Shown in pieces: positions 35,939 through 44,742 of a stretch of 64,000 bases of DNA. The first letter of the stretch is position 1. Each line of letters opens with the position of its first letter. The notes under the pieces are model-generated. The model saw only the letters and a program-made list of their open reading frames with translations, was not told the DNA's origin and searched no databases. Origin of the DNA: Foliimonas ilicis (lineage in GTDB: Bacteria; Pseudomonadota; Alphaproteobacteria; Rhizobiales; Rhizobiaceae); contig NZ_JBDUUH010000001.1 in assembly GCF_039939195.1 (NCBI RefSeq), positions 186,001 through 250,000 on the forward strand. Reading direction: 5' to 3'. A program made the position numbers and the translations under genes.

Positions 35939-36083
35939 TAGCACAGCATGACTGAGAAATCACCTCCAGCCTTGGCGTGTCGAAATTGCAACGCCCACAG
36001 ACCTTTGGTCCAGCGGGCCAAATGACTTTCAGACCGAATGTAGCTATGTCAGGAAGCATTTCAAACTGCAGGGACTGAATTAA

Positions 36084-36854
36084 GTGACGGATAAGCCTGA
36101 GTTCATCGAAGCCGGCGGCGCACGCATCGCCTTGCGTCATCAGGCAGGCAAAGAGCCTGGCGTCGTCTGGCTCGGCGGCTATCGCTCGGACATGCTGGGC
36201 ACCAAAGCGGAAATGCTTGCGCAATGGGCCGCTTCCGAAAACCGCGCCTGCCTGCGTCACGATTATTCCGGCCATGGCGAGTCCGGCGGTGTTTTCGCCG
36301 AAGGCACGATTTCGAAATGGCTCGATGAAAGCCTTGCGGTATTCCGGCACTTCACAAAAGGCAGACAAATTCTGGTCGGCTCATCCATGGGCGCGTGGAT
36401 CGCGTTGCGGATGGTCGAGGAGTTACACAAAGCAGGCGAAGGCAAGCGTGTCGCCGGTCTCGTGCTCATCGCGCCAGCACCCGATTTCACGGTCGAGCTG
36501 ATCGAACCGGAACTGACACCGGCGCAGAAAGAAGCGCTCGAAACCAAAGGCTATTTCGAGGAAATTTCGGAATATTCGCCGGAACCGAACATTTACACCC
36601 GCGCATTGATCGAGGACGGGCGCAACAATCGCGTCATGACAGGGCCTATCGATACGCATTGCCCTGTGCATATTCTTCAAGGTCTGGCCGACCCGGACGT
36701 GCCGCATAAGCATGCGCTGAAGCTCGCAAGCTGCCTGCCCGCGGACGATGTCACCGTTTCCCTTATCCCCGAAGGCGACCACCGCCTGTCGCGGCCGCAG
36801 GACATTGCACTGCTGTTGCGCGCGGTCGAAGCAATCATCGAGCAGGCAGGCTGA
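36084..36854 (+). CDS. Alpha/beta hydrolase
   Basis: A 256-residue alpha/beta-hydrolase-fold protein with a GTG start. The oxyanion region is VVWLGGYRSDMLGTKAEML, the nucleophile elbow is VGSSMGAWIAL (Ser near residue 99), and the catalytic Asp and His are likely in ADPDVPHKHA and EGDHRLSRPQD. It is close to the palmitoyl-thioesterase ABHD10-like group of proteobacterial hydrolases, but the substrate is not assignable. The gene is divergent from infC (about 220 bp apart) and six bases upstream of the benE-like gene, so the two are probably co-transcribed. Confidence 0.86.
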   Translation: MTDKPEFIEAGGARIALRHQAGKEPGVVWLGGYRSDMLGTKAEMLAQWAASENRACLRHDYSGHGESGGVFAEGTISKWLDESLAVFRHFTKGRQILVGSSMGAWIALRMVEELHKAGEGKRVAGLVLIAPAPDFTVELIEPELTPAQKEALETKGYFEEISEYSPEPNIYTRALIEDGRNNRVMTGPIDTHCPVHILQGLADPDVPHKHALKLASCLPADDVTVSLIPEGDHRLSRPQDIALLLRAVEAIIEQAG

Positions 36855-36860
36855 ACCTTC

Positions 36861-38003
36861 ATGCGCCTTTCCATTCCCGTCTCGGCCTTTGTCGCTGCAA
36901 TCGTCGGTTTCGGCGGCACGCTGGCGCTCATCATCGCTGCGGCGGACGCGATGGACGCGACGCGGGAACAGACGGCGAGCTGGGTCACGGCGATCTGCAT
37001 CGCCATGGCGCTGGAAACGGCATGGCTGAGCTGGCGCACGAAAATGCCGATCGTCACCGCGTGGTCGACGCCCGGTGCCGCGCTGGTGGCCGCCAGTTCG
37101 GGCTTCACCATGAACGATGCCGTCGGCGCATTCATCGTGACCGCGATCCTGCTGATCGTCACCGGTATGTTCAAGCCGTTAACGCGGCTGATCTCGCGCA
37201 TACCGGCCTCGATTGCGTCTGGAATGCTGGCGGGCATCGTCGTGAGTTTCGCGATCAATGCGGTGAAGACAGTACCGCTGGATCCGTGGCTGATCCTGCC
37301 GCTGATTGCAGCGTTCTTCGTGATCCGCCTGTTCAATCCAGCACTTTCGGTTCTGGTCGTGCTGATCGGCGGCGGCGCATTTGCGTTCGCCACCGGCCGC
37401 GTCGGCGGATTGCCGACGCCTGAAATCTCGACGCTGACGCTCATCGCACCAAGCTTTTCGCTGACGACAATCATCGGCCTCGCTCTGCCGCTTTATCTCG
37501 TCACCATGGCCTCGCAAAACCTTTCCGGCCTCGCCGTATTGCGGGCTGCCGGTTATGAGCCAGCACCCGGTCCGCTTATCAGCGTGACGGGCCTGTTTTC
37601 GCTGCTTTCTGCGCCATTCGGGGCGCTGACCACGAATCTGGCCGCGATTTCCGCCGCGATCTGCACCGGCCCGGATGTGCATCCCGATCCCGCGGAACGC
37701 TGGAAGACCGGCCCGTTTTACGCGCTGGCCTATCTGGTTTTCGCGCTTTTCGGCGCATCGCTCGTCGCAATATTCGCCGTGCTGCCGCAGAGCCTGATCG
37801 TTCTCGTTGCGGGGCTGGCGCTTCTGGCGGCACTGGCCAATGCGCTGGCAATCGCAATGAAGGACGACAAGGAACGCATCGCCGCGACAGTCACCTTTGC
37901 CGTCACCGCATCCGGCCTCACCTTGTTCGGTGTCGGTGCAGCCTTTTGGGGCCTCGTCGCAGGGCTGATCGTGCTGACGCTTGATCGCTTCAAAAAAACA
38001 TAG
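36861..38003 (+). CDS. benE: BenE-type benzoate/H+ symporter family transporter
   Basis: A 380-residue inner-membrane protein with about 11-12 helices, matching BenE (for example MPIVTAWSTPGAALVAASS, FKPLTRLISRIPASIASGML and LVTMASQNLSGLAVLRAAGY). The family includes a benzoate transporter of Acinetobacter, but benzoate as a substrate is not demonstrated for most members and no benzoate-degradation gene is in this window. It lies six bases after the hydrolase gene. Confidence 0.86.
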   Translation: MRLSIPVSAFVAAIVGFGGTLALIIAAADAMDATREQTASWVTAICIAMALETAWLSWRTKMPIVTAWSTPGAALVAASSGFTMNDAVGAFIVTAILLIVTGMFKPLTRLISRIPASIASGMLAGIVVSFAINAVKTVPLDPWLILPLIAAFFVIRLFNPALSVLVVLIGGGAFAFATGRVGGLPTPEISTLTLIAPSFSLTTIIGLALPLYLVTMASQNLSGLAVLRAAGYEPAPGPLISVTGLFSLLSAPFGALTTNLAAISAAICTGPDVHPDPAERWKTGPFYALAYLVFALFGASLVAIFAVLPQSLIVLVAGLALLAALANALAIAMKDDKERIAATVTFAVTASGLTLFGVGAAFWGLVAGLIVLTLDRFKKT

Positions 38004-38119
38004 ATTTTTCAACTAATTATCTGATTTTAGGCTGAGTTGTCTTGAATCGCCGCTTTTGTTTTCCCACTTCGAAATCAAGCAGTCATTTCGGCTGCCCTCA
38101 ACCGAAGGAACGGGAGAAT

Positions 38120-38572
38120 ATGAACACGACTGCACTGATCCGCCCGGCCTGGACGCCGGCAACCATCGCATTGATGGTGATCGGCTTCATGGTGTTCTGG
38201 CCTCTAGGCCTCGCCATGCTTGCCTACATCATCTGGGGCGACCGGCTTGACGGCTTCAAGCGCGACGTGAACCGGGCAACAGACGGCGTCTTTTCAAGCT
38301 GCCGCATGGGCGGCTGGAAGAACAAGCGTCGCCCGGTAACCGGCAATGTCGCTTTCGACGACTGGCGTACGAATGAACTCGAGCGTCTTGCCGAAGAGCG
38401 CCGTAAGCTGGACGAGACGCTGGCCGAATTCGACGACTATGCTCGCGAATTGCGCCGCGCCAAGGACCAGGAAGAGTTCGACCGCTTCATGTCGAACCGC
38501 AACCGGGTCACGCCCACCAAAGAAACGCCGGCACCGACGAAACGCGGAAAGCCCGGCCTGCTCGACGATTAA
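38120..38572 (+). CDS. DUF2852 membrane protein
   Basis: A 150-residue protein from ATG 38120 (MNTTALIRPAWTPATIALM), which has a CGGGAG ribosome-binding site. One hydrophobic helix pair at residues about 14-40 (MVIGFMVFWPLGLAMLAYIIW) is followed by a charged helical domain with FDDWRTNELERLAEERRKLDE and FDDYARELRRAKDQEEFDRFM. This is the DUF2852 pattern, found almost only in Hyphomicrobiales. The function is unknown; a membrane-anchored coiled-coil protein facing the cytoplasm is plausible. Confidence 0.86.
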   Translation: MNTTALIRPAWTPATIALMVIGFMVFWPLGLAMLAYIIWGDRLDGFKRDVNRATDGVFSSCRMGGWKNKRRPVTGNVAFDDWRTNELERLAEERRKLDETLAEFDDYARELRRAKDQEEFDRFMSNRNRVTPTKETPAPTKRGKPGLLDD

Positions 38573-38597
38573 GTTTGACGAGCACCGACATTGTAAG

Positions 38598-38629
38598 AAC
38601 GGCGTCGCTGAGCGGCGCCGTTTTCTTTT
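38598..38629 (+). terminator. Intrinsic terminator after the DUF2852 gene
   Basis: AACGGCG and CGCCGTT arms, extended by inner pairs, followed by TTTTCTTTT. It lies 26 bp after the stop codon. Confidence 0.85.
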
Positions 38630-38685
38630 GTAATCACGATCTTCACCGAATCATCTAATCTGATGCTTTCCAACCCGGTTTCGCC

Positions 38686-39444
38686 ATGCCGTTCGGCTTC
38701 CTGAAAAAACGCCCTGTAGTGCGCGCAGCACCCGAAGAACGCGATCATTTCGTGGCCGGGCGCACCTTGCCGCTGCGCATCGTCGAGAATGAGCGCGCGC
38801 GACGTCTGACGCTGCGCATCGAAACCGGCGGGCGCGGGTTGCGGATCACCATCCCGCCGGGTCTTGCACGCGGCGAGGTCGAGCGCTTTCTGGACAAGCA
38901 TCAGGGCTGGCTCGAACAGAAGCTGGCGAAGGTGCCTGATCGGCCGCAAGTGCGCCCCGGCGTCAAGATACCGCTGCGCGGCACGCCGCATATCATTCTT
39001 CATGAACCGGGCGCGCGCGGCACTGCCGAGCTTGGAACGACGGAGGACGGCTTGCCGGCACTTCTGGTGCGCGGCGACAGACGGCATCTGCCGCGCCGCG
39101 TGGCCGACTATCTCAAGCGCGAGGCAAAGCGCGAGATAGAACCGCTGGTCGAGAAGCACACGGCAAAAGTCGGACGCCGCGCCAAGGCTATCCGTTTTCG
39201 CGATACGTCGAGCCGCTGGGGCTCCTGCACATCCGACGGCACGCTGTCCTTCTCATGGCGCATCATGATGGCCCCGCGACCTGTCATCGACTATCTCGTC
39301 GCGCATGAAGTCGCCCATCTGCGCGAAATGAACCACGGCCCGAAATTCTGGAAGCTATGCAACGAGCTTTGCCCGGAGACGGAGCGTTGCAAGGCATGGC
39401 TCAAGCGAAACGGCAATGCGCTGCAGGCGATTGGGTTTGAGTGA
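38686..39444 (+). CDS. YgjP/SprT-like zinc metallopeptidase (DUF45)
   Basis: A 252-residue protein of the DUF45 (YgjP) metallopeptidase family. The zinc-binding HExxH is in VAHEVAHLREMNHGPKFW near residue 205, with a third ligand His in NHGPKFW. RDTSSRWGSCTSDGTLSFSW just before it is the family signature. The predicted location is cytoplasmic; related proteins are proposed to act on DNA-protein cross-links or quality control, but the target is unknown. It is followed by a small palindromic repeat and then trpF. Confidence 0.87.
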   Translation: MPFGFLKKRPVVRAAPEERDHFVAGRTLPLRIVENERARRLTLRIETGGRGLRITIPPGLARGEVERFLDKHQGWLEQKLAKVPDRPQVRPGVKIPLRGTPHIILHEPGARGTAELGTTEDGLPALLVRGDRRHLPRRVADYLKREAKREIEPLVEKHTAKVGRRAKAIRFRDTSSRWGSCTSDGTLSFSWRIMMAPRPVIDYLVAHEVAHLREMNHGPKFWKLCNELCPETERCKAWLKRNGNALQAIGFE

Positions 39445-39532
39445 ATGGTGAAAAGGGTTTGATTGCGTGTTCGATGGGTCAATCTCTTAGGCACCTAAAC
39501 CATTCACTATTGACCATTCACCATTCACTCTC
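39439..39532. repeat. Short palindromic repeat cluster before trpF
   Basis: GAGTGAATGGTGAA (39439-39452) is repeated in inverted form downstream as ACCATTCAC, occurring in three copies between about 39498 and 39529 separated by a few bases. The SprT-like gene's stop codon lies within the first copy. No leader peptide with Trp codons is present, so this is not a trp attenuator. Confidence 0.6.
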
Positions 39533-39568
39533 CTCGACTTCGCCGTCATTTCATGCGAATTCCCGCTT

Positions 39569-40228
39569 ATGATGCTCGATGTAAAGATATGCGGCCTGAA
39601 AACGCCCGACGCGGTTGATGCTGCGCTGAAAGGCGGGGCGAGCCATATCGGGTTTATTTTCTTTCCGAAAAGCCCGCGCAACGTCGCGCCCGAAGATGCG
39701 GCGGAGCTGCGTAAACGGGCTTCCGGCAGGGCCAAAAGCGTTGCCGTGGTGGTCGATGCAGACGACGATACGCTGGATCACATCGTCAGAACTGTTTCGC
39801 CGGACATTCTTCAGCTTCATGGCCATGAGAGCCCGCAGCGTTCTGCTGAGATCAAGTCGCGCTACGGACTGCCGATCATGAAGGCTTTCGCCATACGCGA
39901 AGCCTCAGATTTGGAGGCCATCGCCCCCTATCGCGGCATTGCCGAGCGCTTCCTGTTCGATGCGAAACCGCCGAAAGGTTCTGAACTTCCGGGCGGAAAT
40001 GGCGTTTCATTCGATTGGCGGCTGCTTGCGGGCCTTGACGCCAAAGTCGATTACATGCTTTCGGGAGGCCTCAACGCCGCCAACATCAACGAGGCGCTGG
40101 CGCTTTCCAATCCCGCGGGCATCGACATCTCGTCCGGGGTGGAGCGCGCGCCGGGAGTGAAGGACGTGGCGCTGATCGAAAATTTCTTCCGGGCCGTGAG
40201 GACCGCGCGCGAAAACCGCGCCGCCTGA
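39569..40228 (+). CDS. trpF: Phosphoribosylanthranilate isomerase
   Basis: A 219-residue TIM barrel for the third step of tryptophan synthesis from chorismate. The catalytic Cys is in VKICGLKTPDAV, the general-acid region is the strand QLHGHE, and the phosphate site is MLSGGLNAANINEAL near the C terminus. Two ATG codons lie in tandem; the second (39572) could also be used. It heads a trpF-trpB-trpA run, 31 bp before trpB, the standard arrangement in Hyphomicrobiales. Confidence 0.96.
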   Translation: MMLDVKICGLKTPDAVDAALKGGASHIGFIFFPKSPRNVAPEDAAELRKRASGRAKSVAVVVDADDDTLDHIVRTVSPDILQLHGHESPQRSAEIKSRYGLPIMKAFAIREASDLEAIAPYRGIAERFLFDAKPPKGSELPGGNGVSFDWRLLAGLDAKVDYMLSGGLNAANINEALALSNPAGIDISSGVERAPGVKDVALIENFFRAVRTARENRAA

Positions 40229-40259
40229 CACCGGGGCCAGCGCGAACCAGGATGTTGTG

Positions 40260-41480
40260 ATGAACAAGCCGGCAGAACCGAATTCCTTCCGCACCGGACC
40301 CGACGAGCAGGGCATGTTCGGCATTTTCGGCGGCCGCTTCGTTGCCGAAACGCTGATGCCGCTCATCCTCGAGCTTCAACGCCACTGGGACGAAGCCAAG
40401 AACGACCCGGAATTCCGTGCCGAATTGCAGGCGCTCTCCACCTATTATGCGGGCCGTCCCTCAAAACTCTATTTCGCGGAAGGCCTGACGAACCATCTCG
40501 GCGGCGCAAAGATTTATTTCAAGCGCGAAGATCTGAACCATACGGGCAGCCACAAGATCAACAATTGCCTCGGACAGATCCTGCTGGCCAAGCGTATGGG
40601 AAAGAAGCGGATCATCGCCGAAACAGGCGCCGGTCAGCATGGCGTTGCATCGGCCACCGTCTCGGCGCGCTTCGGCCTGCCCTGCGTCGTCTATATGGGC
40701 GCGACCGATGTCGAGCGGCAGAAGCCGAACGTCTTCCGCATGAAGCTTCTGGGTGCCGAGGTGAATGCCGTCTCTGCCGGTCACGGCACGTTGAAGGACG
40801 CGATGAACGAGGCGCTCCGCGACTGGGTCACCAATGTCGAGGATACCTATTATCTGATCGGCACGGCGGCGGGTCCGCATCCCTACCCGGAACTCGTTCG
40901 TGAATTCCAGTCGGTCATCGGCAAGGAAGCGCGTGAGCAAATTCTAGAACAGGAAGGCCGTTTGCCCGATCTGATCGTCGCGGCAGTCGGCGGCGGGTCG
41001 AACGCGATCGGCATCTTCCATCCGTTCCTCGATGATCGCAGCGTGAAGATCGTCGGCATCGAAGCGGGCGGGCGCGGTCTAGACGGGAACGAGCATTGCG
41101 CTTCGATGAGCGCGGGAAAGCCCGGCGTGCTTCACGGCAACCGCACCTATCTGCTGCAGAACGATGATGGCCAAATCCTCGATGGCCATTCGATTTCGGC
41201 CGGTCTGGATTATCCCGGCGTCGGGCCTGAACATTCCTGGCTGCGCGACAGCGGCCGCGTCGAATATGTGCCGGTTCTCGACAATGAGGCGCTGGAGGCT
41301 TTCCAGCTCACCACACGCGTCGAAGGCATCATCCCGGCGCTGGAATCCGCACACGCAATCGCCCATGTGGTGAAGATCGCGCCGAAGATGGACAAGGACC
41401 AGATCATCATCGTCAATCTTTCGGGACGTGGTGACAAGGACGTGCACACCGTGGCGCAGATGCTGGGCATGGAGATCTGA
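40260..41480 (+). CDS. trpB: Tryptophan synthase beta chain
   Basis: A 406-residue PLP enzyme from ATG 40260 (a GTG sits one codon earlier). The PLP lysine is in NHTGSHKINNCLGQ near residue 90, the phosphate-binding loop is GGGSNAIGIFHPF, and AETGAGQHGVA covers the substrate-binding segment. It joins indole and serine to make tryptophan in an alpha2-beta2 complex with TrpA. The trpA start follows two bases after the stop, so expression is coupled. Confidence 0.98.
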   Translation: MNKPAEPNSFRTGPDEQGMFGIFGGRFVAETLMPLILELQRHWDEAKNDPEFRAELQALSTYYAGRPSKLYFAEGLTNHLGGAKIYFKREDLNHTGSHKINNCLGQILLAKRMGKKRIIAETGAGQHGVASATVSARFGLPCVVYMGATDVERQKPNVFRMKLLGAEVNAVSAGHGTLKDAMNEALRDWVTNVEDTYYLIGTAAGPHPYPELVREFQSVIGKEAREQILEQEGRLPDLIVAAVGGGSNAIGIFHPFLDDRSVKIVGIEAGGRGLDGNEHCASMSAGKPGVLHGNRTYLLQNDDGQILDGHSISAGLDYPGVGPEHSWLRDSGRVEYVPVLDNEALEAFQLTTRVEGIIPALESAHAIAHVVKIAPKMDKDQIIIVNLSGRGDKDVHTVAQMLGMEI

Positions 41481-41482
41481 TT

Positions 41483-42322
41483 ATGACGACCCGCATCGAC
41501 CACCGCATGGCAAAGCTGAAAACCGAGGGTCGTCCAGCACTCGTCACCTATTTCATGGGCGGCGACCCGGACTATGAGACGTCGCTTTCGATCATGAAGG
41601 CTCTGCCCAAAGCAGGCAGCGACATCATCGAGCTTGGCATGCCGTTTTCCGACCCGATGGCAGACGGCCCGGCCATTCAGGCGGCGGGCCTGCGTGCATT
41701 GAAAGCCGGTCAGACGCTTGCAAAGACCTTGCAGATGGCGCGCGATTTCCGCGAAAGCGACAATGAAACGCCGATCGTGATGATGGGCTATTACAATCCG
41801 ATCTATATTTACGGTGTCGAGCGCTTTCTGGCCGATGCGGTCGATTGCGGCATCGATGGGCTGATCGTCGTCGATCTGCCGCCGGAAATGGACGAGGAAC
41901 TCTGCATTCCCGCACTGAAAGCCGGCATCAATTTCATCCGTCTTGCAACACCGACCACCGACGACAAACGTCTGCCGAAGGTTTTGCAGAACACATCCGG
42001 CTTCGTCTATTACGTTTCGATGACCGGCATTACCGGGTCCGCACTCGCCAATACCGGCAAGGTTGCGGAGGCGGTAAAGCGCATTAAAGGCCATACGGAT
42101 TTGCCGGTTTGCGTCGGCTTCGGCGTCAAGACCGCCGAGCAGGCACGAACCATCGGAGCCTCGGCTGACGGCGTCGTCGTCGGCACGGCTATCGTCAATG
42201 CGGTGGCAAATGTCATCGGCCCGAATGGCGAAAAGACCGCCGATCCTGCCGAAGCCGTTGCCACACTCGTCAGCGGGCTTGCGCAGGGTGTGCGCTCTGC
42301 CCGCCTTGCTCCTGCCCAATAA
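41483..42322 (+). CDS. trpA: Tryptophan synthase alpha chain
   Basis: A 279-residue TIM barrel that cleaves indole-3-glycerol phosphate. The catalytic Glu and Asp are in IIELGMPFSDPMADGPAIQ (Glu near residue 50) and in the VVDLPPEMD loop, with the phosphate site at GFGVKTAEQARTIG. Complete and of normal length. It follows trpB directly and is 37 bp before accD. Confidence 0.98.
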   Translation: MTTRIDHRMAKLKTEGRPALVTYFMGGDPDYETSLSIMKALPKAGSDIIELGMPFSDPMADGPAIQAAGLRALKAGQTLAKTLQMARDFRESDNETPIVMMGYYNPIYIYGVERFLADAVDCGIDGLIVVDLPPEMDEELCIPALKAGINFIRLATPTTDDKRLPKVLQNTSGFVYYVSMTGITGSALANTGKVAEAVKRIKGHTDLPVCVGFGVKTAEQARTIGASADGVVVGTAIVNAVANVIGPNGEKTADPAEAVATLVSGLAQGVRSARLAPAQ

Positions 42323-42359
42323 ATCCCCGATCTATTCCTGAAGAAAAGGGAAAGACCTT

Positions 42360-43277
42360 ATGAACTGGATCACGAACTACGTTCGCCCCAAGATCAACTC
42401 CATGCTCGGCCGGCGCGACATGCCGGAAAATCTCTGGATCAAAGATCCCGAGACCGGCGAGATGGTGTTCCACAAGGATTTGGAAGAGAACCAATACGTC
42501 ATTCCATCGTCCGGCTATCACATGAAGATTTCAGCCAAGGAACGGCTGAAATATTTCTTCGACAATGGCCGCTACGACCCCATCGAGAATCCGAAGGTCG
42601 TTATCGATCCGCTGAAATTCCGCGACGAGAAACGCTATATCGACCGCCTGAAAGACGCGCGCTCCAAAACCTCGATGGAAGACGCCGTATTGAGCGGTGT
42701 CGGTGAGATCGAAGGCCTGCCGATCGTTGCGACGGTTCAGGATTTCGCCTTCATGGGCGGCTCGCTCGGCATGGCGGCAGGCGAAGCGCTGATCCGCGCT
42801 TTCGAGACGGCCATCGAAAAGAAGCGCCCGCTTATTCTATTCGCAGCCTCTGGCGGCGCACGCATGCAGGAAGGCATTCTCTCGCTGATGCAGCTTCCGC
42901 GCACGACCGTCGCGGTGGACCGTCTGAAGGAAGCGGGCCTTCCCTATATCGTGGTGCTGACCAATCCGACGACCGGCGGCGTGACCGCTTCCTATGCGAT
43001 GCTGGGCGATGTCCATATCGCAGAGCCGGGCGCTCTGATCGGCTTTGCTGGACCGCGCGTCATCGAGCAGACGATCCGCGAAAAGCTCCCCGAGGGTTTC
43101 CAGCGCGCCGAATACCTCATGGATCACGGCATGGTCGATATGGTCGTGTCGCGCCTCGAACTGCGCTCGACCATCGCGCGGCTGGTCAAAATCCTGATGA
43201 AGGTGCCGGTAGAAGCAGAAGTCGCAGAGGTGGAAATCGTGCCGCCGCCTGCTGCTGCTGTTGAAGCCCATCCCTGA
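42360..43277 (+). CDS. accD: Acetyl-CoA carboxylase carboxyltransferase beta subunit, no zinc-ribbon cysteines
   Basis: A 305-residue carboxyltransferase beta subunit for malonyl-CoA synthesis, the committed step of fatty-acid biosynthesis. The crotonase-fold core is intact (ATVQDFAFMGGSLGMAAGEA; LFAASGGARMQEGILSLMQ; NPTTGGVTASYAMLGD). In E. coli AccD the N-terminal segment has four zinc-binding cysteines. Here the equivalent stretch at about residues 25-55 reads LWIKDPETGEMVFHKDLEEN and QYVIPSSGYHMK, with none, and I see no cysteine anywhere in the protein. It shares the trp-folC neighbourhood usual in these bacteria. Confidence 0.96.
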   Translation: MNWITNYVRPKINSMLGRRDMPENLWIKDPETGEMVFHKDLEENQYVIPSSGYHMKISAKERLKYFFDNGRYDPIENPKVVIDPLKFRDEKRYIDRLKDARSKTSMEDAVLSGVGEIEGLPIVATVQDFAFMGGSLGMAAGEALIRAFETAIEKKRPLILFAASGGARMQEGILSLMQLPRTTVAVDRLKEAGLPYIVVLTNPTTGGVTASYAMLGDVHIAEPGALIGFAGPRVIEQTIREKLPEGFQRAEYLMDHGMVDMVVSRLELRSTIARLVKILMKVPVEAEVAEVEIVPPPAAAVEAHP

Positions 43278-43326
43278 TCCTTTCGATGCGCGGCAGGCCG
43301 GTTCCGGGCCGCAGGAAATTCGTGCA

Positions 43327-44658
43327 ATGACGACAAGTCTGGCCGACCGCGAAATCGAGCGTTTGATGACGCTGCATCCGAAGGGTTTCGACCTTTCGCT
43401 GACGCGCATTTCGCGGCTTCTGGAACGGCTTGGCAACCCGCAGGACCGGTTGCCACCGGTGATCCATATTGCCGGCACGAACGGCAAGGGATCGACTGCG
43501 GCCTTCGCACGCGCGCTGCTGGAGGCCGAAGGCCACCGGGTTCACGTGCACACCTCGCCGCATCTCGTTAGCTGGCACGAGCGCTACCGTATCGGCGCCA
43601 AGGGCGGCGGAAAATTCGTTTCCGACGAAGTGTTCGCCGATGCAATCGGCCGCGTTGCCGATGCCAATCAAGGTGAGACGATCACCGTCTTCGAAATACT
43701 GACCGCAGTCGCCTTCGTGCTGTTTTCCGAACATCCCGCCGATGCAGTCATCCTCGAAGTGGGCCTCGGCGGAAGGTTCGACGCAACCAATGTGATCCAG
43801 GAACCTGCTGTCTCCGTCATCATGCCGGTGTCGCTGGACCACGAAGCCTATCTCGGCGACCGCGTCGAGCTTATCGCCGCAGAAAAAGCTGGCATCATCA
43901 AGCGCGGCTGCCCGGTCATCATCGGCGCGCAGGAAAGTGAAACGGCGCAGGACGTGTTGATAGAAACGGCAGACCGTCTAAACGCGCCGGTTCTGGTCTA
44001 TGGTCAGGATTTCCTCGCCTATGAGGAAAATGGCCGCCTGATCTATCAGGATGATGAGGGCCTTCTGGATTTGAGCCTGCCGCGACTTTCGGGCCGCCAC
44101 CAATATGCCAATGCGGCGGCTGCAATCGCTGCCGTTCGCACCGCGGGTTTCGAACTCGGCTATCGCGCTGTCGACAAGGCGATGAGCACCGTCGACTGGC
44201 CTGGCCGCATGCAGAAGCTGCCCAAGGGAGCGCTCACCGATCTTGCGCCCGTCGGTGCCGATATCTGGATCGATGGCGGACATAATCCGGGTGCCGGAAT
44301 TGTCATTGCCGAAGCCCTTGTCGAGCAGGAAGAGAAGTTGCCAAGGCCGCTTTTCATGATAAGCGGCATGATCAACACCAAGGACCAGACCGGTTATTTC
44401 ACGCCGTTCCACGGCATGGTTCGGCATGTCTACACGGTCCCGGTTAGCGCCAGCGATGCGGGCGTTCCGACCGAGGAACTGGCCATCCGCGCCAATGAGG
44501 CCGGACTTTCGGCGGAGCCGGTCGCTTCCGTCGCCAACGCGCTCATGCTGCTGCGCGACACATGGGACCCGACCGAACCGCCGCCACGCATTCTGATCGG
44601 CGGATCGCTCTATCTGGTAGGTTCGGTTTTGGCCGAAAATGGAACGCCCCCGGTTTAG
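43327..44658 (+). CDS. folC: Bifunctional folylpolyglutamate synthase/dihydrofolate synthase
   Basis: A 443-residue Mur-ligase-family enzyme from ATG 43327 (MTTSLADREIERLMTLHP), which has AGGAA upstream; a TTG inside accD would add 22 residues. The P-loop is IAGTNGKGSTAAFARALL, followed by EVGLGGRFDATNVI and SLDHEAYLGD, then the C-terminal domain with DGGHNPGAG. It adds glutamate to dihydropteroate and folates. It is 49 bp downstream of accD. Confidence 0.96.
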   Translation: MTTSLADREIERLMTLHPKGFDLSLTRISRLLERLGNPQDRLPPVIHIAGTNGKGSTAAFARALLEAEGHRVHVHTSPHLVSWHERYRIGAKGGGKFVSDEVFADAIGRVADANQGETITVFEILTAVAFVLFSEHPADAVILEVGLGGRFDATNVIQEPAVSVIMPVSLDHEAYLGDRVELIAAEKAGIIKRGCPVIIGAQESETAQDVLIETADRLNAPVLVYGQDFLAYEENGRLIYQDDEGLLDLSLPRLSGRHQYANAAAAIAAVRTAGFELGYRAVDKAMSTVDWPGRMQKLPKGALTDLAPVGADIWIDGGHNPGAGIVIAEALVEQEEKLPRPLFMISGMINTKDQTGYFTPFHGMVRHVYTVPVSASDAGVPTEELAIRANEAGLSAEPVASVANALMLLRDTWDPTEPPPRILIGGSLYLVGSVLAENGTPPV

Positions 44659-44742
44659 AAAAACTCGAAATTTGTCGCGTTTTATTCACCTCCTATGACG
44701 CAGCCCTAGACTTGCCCGATCTTCATTCGGACAGGGCTCGTC

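Noticed and set aside
39445..39568. Possible trp attenuator upstream of trpF
   Set aside because: No leader peptide with adjacent Trp codons and no terminator-antiterminator pair; the region is a short palindromic repeat instead.
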